This document shows positions 16,929 to 24,860 of a stretch of DNA of 47,323 nucleotides, piece after piece. Origin of the DNA: CAZPZZ01 sp964591245 (GTDB lineage Bacteria > Acidobacteriota > Vicinamibacteria > Vicinamibacterales > UBA8438); contig CAZPZZ010000012.1 of the NCBI GenBank assembly GCA_964591245.1, positions 1 to 47,323 on the forward strand. The letters run 5' to 3'. The notes beneath the pieces are model-generated. The model was not told the DNA's origin and did not search any database. It saw only the letters and a program-made list of their open reading frames with translations. Numbering within the stretch: position 1 is the first letter of the stretch; each line of letters starts with the position of its first letter. The translations under genes and the position numbers were made by a program.

Positions 16929-18146
16929 ATGTCACACACTCTGCTACTCGCCGACGATAGCGTGACCATCCAGCGCGTGATCGCGCTGACATTTGCCGCT
17001 GAAGATATCAACGTGATCGCGGTCGGTGACGGCCGTCAGGCGATCGAACGGATCACGGCGGATCCTCCGGATATTGTGCTGGCCGATACCAGCATGCCGG
17101 AGCGAGATGGTTACGAGGTCGCAGCATTCATCAAGAGGGATCCTGCGCTTGAACACATCCCGGTGATGCTGCTGACGGGAGCATTCGAGCCGGTTGATAG
17201 TGAGCGGGCCAGTGAGGTTGGCTGCGATGGGGTGTTGGTAAAACCCTTCGAGCCGCAGGCGGTGGTGGGGCACGTTCGCGAGTTGCTCGGGCTGGATCCG
17301 GTCGAGGAGGCCAGTGCTCACTCGCAGGTGGAGTCGGCAGGGGCTGGCATCGCGCTTGAACTCGAGGATGATGCGCCGCCGACGGGTGCTGTTGGAGTGG
17401 GGTTGGATGGGGTGACGGACGCTGCTCTGTCTGGCGAGTCTACGGAGTCGTTGTCGTCCTATCTTGACCAGTTGGACGCGGCCTTCGAGCGTATTCCCGG
17501 CGAACGGTCCCAGGAGGAGTCGTCCACCCGACGTGACGCCGTGCCGGAGGTTGACACACCAGACACCCGACGGCAGGGAGGCGGGGCTTCCTCTGACTCG
17601 GAAGCACTCGACGGTGCGTTGAGCGCCATCGAGGAGGCACTTGACACGTTGTCCCGTCAAGAGAGCCGATTGTTACTCGATGATCAGGAACCGGCTCCGG
17701 AGGCGGCGCCGGTGGTGTCGGCGGCTTCCCCGGTCACGACATCGGTCGAAGGAGTCGGGCCAGACGTCGACAGCCCGGTCGTTGAAGGGGCGGTCCGGGA
17801 GGTGTCACCGGACGTGACGTCTGCATCGGAGTCCTCCGTTCCGACGCCTGTGTCCGCAGCGGCGTTTTCCTCGGGGAGCGGGTCGTCCCCGCCGCCGACC
17901 CTGGGCCAGGCCTTTGTCGCGTTGCTCGCGGCCGAGCGAGGCGAAGTAGATCCAGACGCGGGCTTGCCCTCGTGGCGTGGAGCTGCGGCTGATCTGTCTG
18001 ACAATGACGAGCTGATCGAGCGAGTGGCGGAGCGTGTGATCGCACGGCTGTCTGAAGGAGTGACTGCCGAGCTCGTCGCCGATGTCGTTGCCAGGGTTGC
18101 TGAACGTCTGGTTAGTGAGGAGATCGCTCGCAACGAGCAGGACTAG
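16929..18146 (+). CDS. CheY-like response regulator with long disordered tail
   Basis: The receiver domain fills residues 1-122: acidic pair D9-D10, phospho-acceptor D53 in VLADTSMPERDG, T83, and K105 in VLVKPFEP, so phosphorylation should be possible. From about 125 to 330 the chain is low in complexity, rich in Ala, Ser, Glu, Asp and Pro, and probably disordered. The last 75 residues are predicted helical with repeated charged heptads (LIERVAERVIARLSEGV...LVADVVARVAERLVSEEIARNEQD). There is no DNA-binding or enzymatic output domain. Receiver-disorder-helix proteins of this kind occur in Deltaproteobacteria and Acidobacteriota, some in motility or polarity. No sensor kinase is adjacent. Confidence 0.87.
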   Translation: MSHTLLLADDSVTIQRVIALTFAAEDINVIAVGDGRQAIERITADPPDIVLADTSMPERDGYEVAAFIKRDPALEHIPVMLLTGAFEPVDSERASEVGCDGVLVKPFEPQAVVGHVRELLGLDPVEEASAHSQVESAGAGIALELEDDAPPTGAVGVGLDGVTDAALSGESTESLSSYLDQLDAAFERIPGERSQEESSTRRDAVPEVDTPDTRRQGGGASSDSEALDGALSAIEEALDTLSRQESRLLLDDQEPAPEAAPVVSAASPVTTSVEGVGPDVDSPVVEGAVREVSPDVTSASESSVPTPVSAAAFSSGSGSSPPPTLGQAFVALLAAERGEVDPDAGLPSWRGAAADLSDNDELIERVAERVIARLSEGVTAELVADVVARVAERLVSEEIARNEQD

Positions 18147-18239
18147 ACCCACTGCTTACCTGGCGCCTTCCAGAGACAGTCCGATCCATCCGAACGGTGC
18201 TTCCTGCCAGGAGCGGAATCGTTGAATGGCCTTGATACC

Positions 18240-20915
18240 ATGAGTGACATGCGCGATCTGCCGAAGGGGTTTGACCACGCGACGGTTGACCCGAAGTGGT
18301 ATGCCTTTTGGGAGTCGACCGGAGCGTTCCGAGCGGATCCCTCATCTGAGCGACCGCCGTTCAGCATGGTGTTACCGCCACCGAATGTGACCGGCGTTCT
18401 GCATATCGGTCATGCGCTCAATCAAACCCTACCGGACATCATTTGCCGCTGGAAACGGATGACCGGTCACGATGTCTTATGGTTGCCTGGCACGGATCAC
18501 GCAGGTATTGCGACACAGAACGTTGTCGAGAAGCAGCTCGCCAAGGAAGGTACAGACCGGTACGCGCTTGGACGAGAGGCCTTCGAGAAGCGCGTGTGGG
18601 CGTGGAGCCGGGAGAGTCATGGAACCATCACTAGCCAGATGCGGATGCTCGGGTCCTCGGTAGACTGGAGTCGCGAGCGGTTTACGCTGGACGAGGATCT
18701 GTCACGCGCCGTGCGGCGCGTGTTTGTGACGTTGTATCGGGAAGGTCTGATCTATCGCGGGAAATATATCGTCAATTGGTGCACGCGGTGTCGGACCGCC
18801 TTGTCAGACCTTGAGGTCGTCCACGAGGAGCGAGCGGGCAAGCTCTATCACATTCGCTATCCAGCAGTGGATGGAACCGGTGGGGTCACGGTGGCCACAA
18901 CACGGCCGGAGACCCTACTTGGTGATACGGCAGTGGCCGTGCACCCCGAAGATGACCGGTATCGTGATCTCGTCGGACGCACGTTGCGGCTACCCGTCCT
19001 GGAACGCGAAGTCCCCGTGATCGCCGATGCCTTCGTCGATGCCGAGTTTGGTACTGGCGCCGTCAAAGTCACGCCCGCGCACGATCCAAATGACTTCGAG
19101 ATGGGCCAGCGTCATGACCTGCCGCAGATTACCGTGATTGGCGAGGATGGGCAGATGACTGCCGAGGCGGGTCCGTTTGAGGGACAGGACCGGTTCGCGG
19201 CGCGGAAGGCCCTGCTCGAACGACTTGACGAGGAGGGGTTGCTTGATCGGGTGGAGGAGCATGGCCACGCCATCGGGCACTGCAGCCGGTGCCAGACGGT
19301 GGTTGAGCCGTTGGTATCGACCCAGTGGTTTGTGCGTATCAAGCCGTTGGCGGAGCCGGCCATCGCCGCGGTTGAAGATGGACGGACCCGTTTCGTGCCT
19401 GACAACTGGGCGCGTACCTACTTTGAGTGGATGACCAACATCCATGACTGGTGCATCTCGCGGCAGTTGTGGTGGGGCCACCGGGTGCCTGCGTGGTACT
19501 GCGATGACTGTGGGGCTGTGGTCGTCGAGGAGGAGACCCCGACGACCTGTGGGTGTGGGGGGGCATTACGGCAGGAAACAGATGTCCTCGATACGTGGTT
19601 CAGTTCTGGCCTTTGGCCCTTCAGTACGATGGGCTGGCCGGACCAGACGGCTGATCTGAAGCGCTATTACCCGACCAGCGTGATGATTACCGGGCTCGAC
19701 ATCATCTTTTTCTGGATTGCACGGATGATGATGCTGGGTTTGAAGTTTGCCGGCGAGGTGCCGTTTCGTACTGTCTACATCACGTCGCTCGTGCGCGATG
19801 CGCAGGGCCAAAAGATGAGCAAGTCGAAAGGTAACGTCGTCAATCCCTTGCAGTTGATGGATGAGGTAGGCGCAGACGCCTTTCGATTTACCCTGGCCGC
19901 GCTGGCCTCGCCGGGGATGGATATTTCACTCTCGGAAGGCCGGTTGCGCGGGTATCGTCAGTTCGTTAACAAGATCTGGAATGTCTCGCGGTTCGTCTTG
20001 ATGAACCTTCCCGAGTCGCTCGTTGAACGTCCCGAGGTTCCGGCTGCGACCGGACTCGAGACGATTCACCGATGGGTATTGCATCGCGTGGGGGCGCTGG
20101 CCGGCGAGGTGTCCGGTGCGCTCGATGGCTATCGTTTTGATGTGGCTGCCGACCGTCTCTATCACTTTGTGTGGCACGAGTACGCCGATTGGTATGTGGA
20201 ACTGGTGAAGCCGCACCTGCAAGCGGAGGGTGAGGAGCGTGACCGGGCGATCGCGGTCCTGCTTACCGTGCACGACCAGGTACTTCGGTTATTGCATCCG
20301 TTCATGCCGTTCGTCACTGAGGAACTGTGGCAAACCTTGCCTGGAGACCCGGCCGAGGGGCGTACCCCGGATGGTGGGGCGCGGACTATCACAAGGGCAG
20401 CGTTTCCAGCCGTGACCCCGGCGTGGACGGACGATGACGCCGTGGCGGTGCTTGAATTGTTACAGGAGGTCATCACGAGTGTCCGTACCGTCCGGGCCGA
20501 ACTCGGGGTGCCGCCGTCCCGCAAACTCGTGCTGCACGTCGAGGGAGCCAGTGCGGAGGAGCGCGCGGTTCTCGATGACCACGGTGAGTACATCTGCCGT
20601 CTTGCCCGACTCGAGTCACTTGTGTTCGCTGAGAGCGTCGAGCGTGACGCCGAGACCGTGCGTCGCGTGGTGCGAGAAATGCGACTCTATGTGCCGCTCG
20701 CTGGCGTGATTGACAAAGCCGCGGAGACGGAGCGAGTACAGCGCGAACTGGACAAGCTGGCCAAACAGCTTCGCTCGTTGGAGGGGAAGCTGGGAAATCA
20801 GAAATTCCGTGAGCGCGCCGCCCCGGAGGTGGTTGCCGAGGCGGAAGCCCAGCATGAAGTGGTGGTCCGTCGCCGGGAGCAGCTTGAACAGATTCTCGGC
20901 GAACTGGCGTCGTAA
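18240..20915 (+). CDS. valS: Valyl-tRNA synthetase
   Basis: Class I aminoacyl-tRNA synthetase of 891 residues, the usual length. The HIGH motif is in PPPNVTGVLHIGHALN near residue 50, the editing (CP1) domain lies around 175-360 (TTRPETLLGDTAVAVHP, then GAVKVTPAHDPNDF), and KMSKSKGNVVNP is near 525. The anticodon-binding domain follows, and a C-terminal coiled coil (about 825-890, RVQRELDKLAKQLRSLEGKL) typical of ValRS closes the protein. ATG 18240 gives MSDMRDLPKGFDH; TTG 18222 is upstream in frame. I looked for a T-box leader in the 93-base spacer and found none. Confidence 0.97.
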   Translation: MSDMRDLPKGFDHATVDPKWYAFWESTGAFRADPSSERPPFSMVLPPPNVTGVLHIGHALNQTLPDIICRWKRMTGHDVLWLPGTDHAGIATQNVVEKQLAKEGTDRYALGREAFEKRVWAWSRESHGTITSQMRMLGSSVDWSRERFTLDEDLSRAVRRVFVTLYREGLIYRGKYIVNWCTRCRTALSDLEVVHEERAGKLYHIRYPAVDGTGGVTVATTRPETLLGDTAVAVHPEDDRYRDLVGRTLRLPVLEREVPVIADAFVDAEFGTGAVKVTPAHDPNDFEMGQRHDLPQITVIGEDGQMTAEAGPFEGQDRFAARKALLERLDEEGLLDRVEEHGHAIGHCSRCQTVVEPLVSTQWFVRIKPLAEPAIAAVEDGRTRFVPDNWARTYFEWMTNIHDWCISRQLWWGHRVPAWYCDDCGAVVVEEETPTTCGCGGALRQETDVLDTWFSSGLWPFSTMGWPDQTADLKRYYPTSVMITGLDIIFFWIARMMMLGLKFAGEVPFRTVYITSLVRDAQGQKMSKSKGNVVNPLQLMDEVGADAFRFTLAALASPGMDISLSEGRLRGYRQFVNKIWNVSRFVLMNLPESLVERPEVPAATGLETIHRWVLHRVGALAGEVSGALDGYRFDVAADRLYHFVWHEYADWYVELVKPHLQAEGEERDRAIAVLLTVHDQVLRLLHPFMPFVTEELWQTLPGDPAEGRTPDGGARTITRAAFPAVTPAWTDDDAVAVLELLQEVITSVRTVRAELGVPPSRKLVLHVEGASAEERAVLDDHGEYICRLARLESLVFAESVERDAETVRRVVREMRLYVPLAGVIDKAAETERVQRELDKLAKQLRSLEGKLGNQKFRERAAPEVVAEAEAQHEVVVRRREQLEQILGELAS

Positions 20916-21126
20916 ACCCTGCCCTTCTATTCACGTGGTCCGGGGGCGTGCTCTCGGGGCGCCAGTCGGGTCTGGACGACGGCTCTTTCGTAATGAACTG
21001 AGGATGCAGACACCAACCTGGTCTCTGCTGACCCCGTCCTGACTCTGATGCGGTTATGGGAGCGTTGACGTTCGTGCCTTGGGGCTGCCGTGAACCGCTC
21101 GTGCTTCTGCCGCATTGGGGAGTGAT

Positions 21127-21960
21127 ATGACCCGCGTCCAAGATCGCGCCATCTTGCCGACGGACCTTGCCGCTCGGATTGCTCGCCTGGATAGGCGGTT
21201 GGGGCCCTTCGCGCGTCAGATTCACCACCATCGCGAGGTGGGGTCGACCAGCGATGTCCTGGCCACATTGGCCCGGGAGGGAGCGCCGCATGGCACTGTG
21301 GTGGTGGCCGACATGCAAACGGCTGGTCGTGGGCGGCATGGCAACTCGTGGTTTTCTCCGTCGGGCTCCGGGTTGTATCTCTCTGTGCTGTTGCGCACGG
21401 TTGCGTCGCCGATGCTGACTCTCGCCGCGGGAGTGGCCATCGCCGAAGCCCTTCGCGCGGCCACGGGAATTGCGGCCACGCTCGAATGGCCGAACGATGT
21501 GGTCGTGGTTCATGATCGGGGTGTCCGCAAGGTCGCGGGCATTCTGGCGGAGGCCACGAATGACGCAGAACTGGGTGATCGGGTCATTTTGGGAGTAGGC
21601 GTGAATCTTCGGGACACCGCATTTCCCCCAGAGCTTGCCGACCGGGCTGCATCGGTCGAGGAACTAAGTGGGCGGCAGGTCGATGCCACGGTGGTGCTGG
21701 GGGAGTTGTTGGCGGCGTTGTCGTCCCGATGTGCGCAGGTCGAAGCGGGAGCGAAGACCGAATTACTCGCACGCTGGGAGTCGCTGGCTCCGATGTGCCG
21801 CGATACAACGGTTGAGTGGTCAGTCGGGGATCGCCGTCATTGCGGTGTGACCGAGGGCGTTGACGAGGAGGGCCGATTGCTCGTACGGGTTGGAGCCCAG
21901 CAACAGCGGCTATCCGGGGGCGAAGTACGCCGCGTGCGCGGGTACCCGATACGACGGTAG
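21127..21960 (+). CDS. birA: Biotin--[acetyl-CoA-carboxylase] ligase
   Basis: Attaches biotin to the carboxyl-carrier protein through biotinyl-AMP. The 277-residue product has the biotin-binding strand EVGSTSDV, the nucleotide loop GRGRHGNSWFSP, and WPNDVVV...KVAGILAE, followed by an SH3-like C-terminal domain. No N-terminal helix-turn-helix is present, so this is the monofunctional type that does not repress bio genes. ATG 21127 is preceded by GGGGAG. The 211-base spacer after valS shows no gene. coaX begins 5 bases after the stop, a very common pairing. Confidence 0.95.
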   Translation: MTRVQDRAILPTDLAARIARLDRRLGPFARQIHHHREVGSTSDVLATLAREGAPHGTVVVADMQTAGRGRHGNSWFSPSGSGLYLSVLLRTVASPMLTLAAGVAIAEALRAATGIAATLEWPNDVVVVHDRGVRKVAGILAEATNDAELGDRVILGVGVNLRDTAFPPELADRAASVEELSGRQVDATVVLGELLAALSSRCAQVEAGAKTELLARWESLAPMCRDTTVEWSVGDRRHCGVTEGVDEEGRLLVRVGAQQQRLSGGEVRRVRGYPIRR

Positions 21961-21965
21961 TCATC

Positions 21966-22760
21966 ATGCTGTTGACCATAGACGTCGGCAATACAAATAC
22001 GGTCTTCGGGATTTTTCAGGATGAGGCGCTCACGGAGAGCTGGCGTCTGACGACGTTGCGTGAGCGGACCGCTGATGAACTCCGCGTGCTTGTCAGTCGG
22101 TTGTTCGCCGAGTGTGGCTTGGAAATGGCCGAGGTGACCGGCGTGGTGATCTCATCGGTGGTTCCGTCGCTTACTGCGACGGTCAGCGCAATGGTCGACC
22201 GAGCGTTCGGCTGTGCGTCGCTTGTCGTGGATGCGACCAATGCGGGTCTTCCCGTGGACTATCACGCACCGGAGGACGTGGGGGCCGATCGTCTGGTAAA
22301 TGGTCTGGCGGCCATCACGGAGTTCGGTCGACCGGGCCGTGCACTCATTGTGGTGGATTTTGGTACGGCCACGACCTTTGATGTCATCTCCGTGGATGGC
22401 AGATATGTGGGCGGGATCATCTGCCCAGGCGTGGATATTTCGGCAGACGCATTGTTTCGGCGGGCCGCGCGCTTGCCACTGGTCGACGTTCGTCGACCGG
22501 ATCACGTCATCGGGACGAGTACGGTTGGCTCGATGCGATCCGGATTGTATTTCGGGTATGTCGCGATGGTCGAAGGGCTGGTGGCACGGGTGCGGGCTGA
22601 GCTTGATGCAGAACGACCGGCGGTCACCGTGGCCACGGGGGGCTTGGCGGGTACGATTGCATCGGAAACCGGGGCTATCGATCATGTCAGCCCGAATTTG
22701 ACCTTGCACGGTTTGTATTTGGTCTGGCGCCGTAACGTCCTCACTGGTAGGGAGCCCTGA
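21966..22760 (+). CDS. coaX: Type III pantothenate kinase
   Basis: First step of coenzyme A synthesis, ATP-dependent phosphorylation of pantothenate; this type is resistant to CoA feedback and needs a monovalent cation. The 264-residue ASKHA-fold protein begins MLLTIDVGNTNTVFGIF (phosphate 1 motif), has GADRLVNGLAA, the second phosphate motif VVDFGTATTFDVIS and the GGIICPGVDIS loop. It follows birA by 5 bases and is followed by an unknown gene after 6 bases, so the three probably form one operon. Confidence 0.96.
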   Translation: MLLTIDVGNTNTVFGIFQDEALTESWRLTTLRERTADELRVLVSRLFAECGLEMAEVTGVVISSVVPSLTATVSAMVDRAFGCASLVVDATNAGLPVDYHAPEDVGADRLVNGLAAITEFGRPGRALIVVDFGTATTFDVISVDGRYVGGIICPGVDISADALFRRAARLPLVDVRRPDHVIGTSTVGSMRSGLYFGYVAMVEGLVARVRAELDAERPAVTVATGGLAGTIASETGAIDHVSPNLTLHGLYLVWRRNVLTGREP

Positions 22761-22766
22761 CTCGCT

Positions 22767-23507
22767 ATGGACCTCGGAGCCTATTGTCGGGAGCTCGAGG
22801 CGCCCCTCTGCCGACGAAATGGCGGACAACTTGTCCGCGTTGTCGGCCCGGCGTTCCGTCGGGTCTCAGGTTGGGCCGAGGCTGGCGTCCCACTCAAGGT
22901 TGTCCTTGCGGGTATTGATCGTAAGTTAGCTCGGACTCGGGCAGACCGTCCGGGCCGCCGCCCGCTGCGGATCGAATTCTGCGAGGCTGACGTTCTGGAG
23001 GCGTTCGACGAATGGCGTCGTGCCGTCGGGGTGTCGGCGGCCGCACCGGCCGCACCGGCCGCGGTGGCTGCCACGGCGCAGACCGTCGGTCGCATGGATG
23101 GTGACCGGCGCGCCAGAGCCAGGCTCAGTCTTCCGAAACATCTCGACCGCGTCCTTGAACGCGTGACCGGTCGTCTGACGAATCGCGAGGATGTACCAGA
23201 GGTCCGTGCTGCACTCGAGCGGCTTATCGTTGACATCGAGGGGCTCAGGACGACGGCTCGTGACGCCCGTGGTCCTCTGCGGGAGGCGCTCATCGGCCAA
23301 CTCGAAGAACTCGACACGCGGCTCTTGGCGACGATCCGGGAAGTGGATGATCCGCGGTGCGCCGACGTTGAGGGTGAGGCTCGTGGGGAGTTGGCTCCGT
23401 TCAAATCGCGTCTCAGTGGTGCGAGCTATACACGGTCCCTGGCTGCGAGTGTAGACCGGCTTCTACGGGAGCGTTTTCACATTCCCGGAGTCCGCTACAC
23501 CGGCTGA
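22767..23507 (+). CDS. Conserved protein of unknown function
   Basis: A 246-residue product, 6 bases after coaX. The N-terminal 70 residues (YCRELEAPLCRRNGGQLVRV...FRRVSGWAEAGVPLKVVLAGIDRKL) look like a small folded domain, then an Ala-Pro linker (AAAPAAPAAVAATA) coded by a 9-bp DNA repeat, then a helical C-terminal part (residues about 115-246) rich in Arg and Glu. There is no signal peptide or membrane segment and no catalytic motif. I do not recognise a named family; the N-terminal pattern is reminiscent of uncharacterised Acidobacteriota proteins. Being in the birA-coaX operon does not by itself suggest a role. Confidence 0.8.
   Translation: MDLGAYCRELEAPLCRRNGGQLVRVVGPAFRRVSGWAEAGVPLKVVLAGIDRKLARTRADRPGRRPLRIEFCEADVLEAFDEWRRAVGVSAAAPAAPAAVAATAQTVGRMDGDRRARARLSLPKHLDRVLERVTGRLTNREDVPEVRAALERLIVDIEGLRTTARDARGPLREALIGQLEELDTRLLATIREVDDPRCADVEGEARGELAPFKSRLSGASYTRSLAASVDRLLRERFHIPGVRYTG
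23039..23062 (+). repeat. 9-bp microsatellite inside the unknown gene
   Basis: GGCCGCACC is repeated 2.7 times in direct tandem. The unit is three codons long and encodes the Ala-Ala-Pro linker of the surrounding protein, so copy number can change without breaking the frame. Confidence 0.7.
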
Positions 23508-23552
23508 TGACGCGGTCCACCTCTCTGTGGCTCAGATTCCTGAACTTGACCT

Positions 23553-24860
23553 ATGCCGTCCGACGACTTGATCGAATTGATGGTCGAGCGTCCTGCCGTT
23601 GGCGGACGGATGATTGGGCGCTGCGATGGCCGGATTGTCCTCGTTGACGGAGCGATTCCAGGTGAGCGGATCCGGGCGACGGTGGAGCGCACAAATCGCG
23701 ACGTCCTTTTCGCGCGGACGGTGGAGGTTCTTGAAGCCTCTCCGGACCGCCGGCAGGCGACACGTCGACGCTGTGGGGGGCAATCCTTTGCACATATCGC
23801 CTACGACCGGCAGCTCCAGCTGAAAGGGGCGATCGTTCAGGATGCGTTTCGCCGCGGGGCGCGCATCATCCTGCAAGACGTACCCCCAGTCCTGCCTTCA
23901 CCCGAGACAGGGCATCGTATGCGTGCGCGGTTGCATGTCGATGGAGAAAGCGTCGGGTTCTTTGAGGAACGTTCTCATCGTATCTGTGATGTGTCGGATT
24001 CGGGGCAGCTGCTGCCGCAGGCGGAGGAACTGGTCTCGGGGCTGAGTGCCGAGTCTGCGGCACTGGCCGCCGCCGGTGTGCGATCAATCGAGCTTGTCGA
24101 AGATCTCGCGGGTGCCAACCGCGCGCTCCATGTTGCCGTGAACGGGAGTGTAACGGGCGCCGAGGAGTGGCTCCGGGGCGCGAGGCTTGACGTGTCCGGA
24201 GTTTCCGTGGGGTCCCGTTACGGACGGGCGGCGAGTGAGGTGGTTGTCGGAATTCCACACGTGGCGGATCGGCTGGAACTCTTTCTGCCGTCAGTTCGCG
24301 CAGTCGGCGTGCGTTTGCGTCGGCATCCGCATGCGTTTTTCCAGGCCAATCGTTTTCTGGTGGCAGATCTAGTGTCTGCTGTTGCCGAACTATCCGATAG
24401 TGGACCACTGGTCGACCTTTACGCCGGGGTTGGACTCTTCGCTATCAGTGTGGCAGCCGCGCGAGAAGAGCCAGTGACGGCCGTCGAGCGGGATCCGGTT
24501 AGCGTTCGTGACCTGGCTGCCAATGCTGTTGCGCTGGATGCTGAGGTCGCAGTGATACGCGTCTCCGTCGAGGCCTATCTCGAGCGTACCGAGACATTGG
24601 CAGGGAGTGTGGTTGTCGTGGACCCGCCAAGAACAGGCCTCTCGCGGGAGGTGCTGACTCGTTTGACGCAGCGCCAGCCACGGCGAATTGTGTATGTGTC
24701 CTGTGATGTTGCGACGCAGGCGAGAGACCTACGTACGTTGGTTGCGTGCGGCTATGGCCTCGAGCAGATCAGGGTCTTTGACATGTTCCCGAACACGCCC
24801 CACATCGAGACGATCGTGTCGCTTGTCCCTACATCCGCTCTGGCACCTCACAGCCCATAA
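23553..24860 (+). CDS. TrmA/RlmD-family RNA (uracil-5-)-methyltransferase, iron-sulfur ligands lost
   Basis: SAM-dependent m5U methyltransferase, probably for 23S rRNA. The 435-residue protein has an N-terminal TRAM domain (GGRMIGRCDGRIVLVDGAIPGERIRATVE), a central domain, the SAM loop LVDLYAGVGLFAISVA near 290, the DPPRTGL motif near 357 and the nucleophile Cys in YVSCDVATQARDL near 384, and it ends with the HIETIVSL motif. In iron-sulfur RlmD proteins the region after the TRAM domain reads C-x5-CGGC; here it is RRRCGGQSFAHI with one Cys left, so a 4Fe-4S cluster is unlikely. The last 32 bases overlap argS on the other strand. Confidence 0.9.
   Translation: MPSDDLIELMVERPAVGGRMIGRCDGRIVLVDGAIPGERIRATVERTNRDVLFARTVEVLEASPDRRQATRRRCGGQSFAHIAYDRQLQLKGAIVQDAFRRGARIILQDVPPVLPSPETGHRMRARLHVDGESVGFFEERSHRICDVSDSGQLLPQAEELVSGLSAESAALAAAGVRSIELVEDLAGANRALHVAVNGSVTGAEEWLRGARLDVSGVSVGSRYGRAASEVVVGIPHVADRLELFLPSVRAVGVRLRRHPHAFFQANRFLVADLVSAVAELSDSGPLVDLYAGVGLFAISVAAAREEPVTAVERDPVSVRDLAANAVALDAEVAVIRVSVEAYLERTETLAGSVVVVDPPRTGLSREVLTRLTQRQPRRIVYVSCDVATQARDLRTLVACGYGLEQIRVFDMFPNTPHIETIVSLVPTSALAPHSP

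Noticed and set aside
18147..18239. T-box leader before valS
   Set aside because: The spacer is too short and lacks the conserved T-box sequence; these leaders are not expected in this phylum.
20473..21513. 346-codon antisense frame over valS and birA
   Set aside because: Low-complexity Arg/Pro-rich translation opposite recognised genes; no family features.
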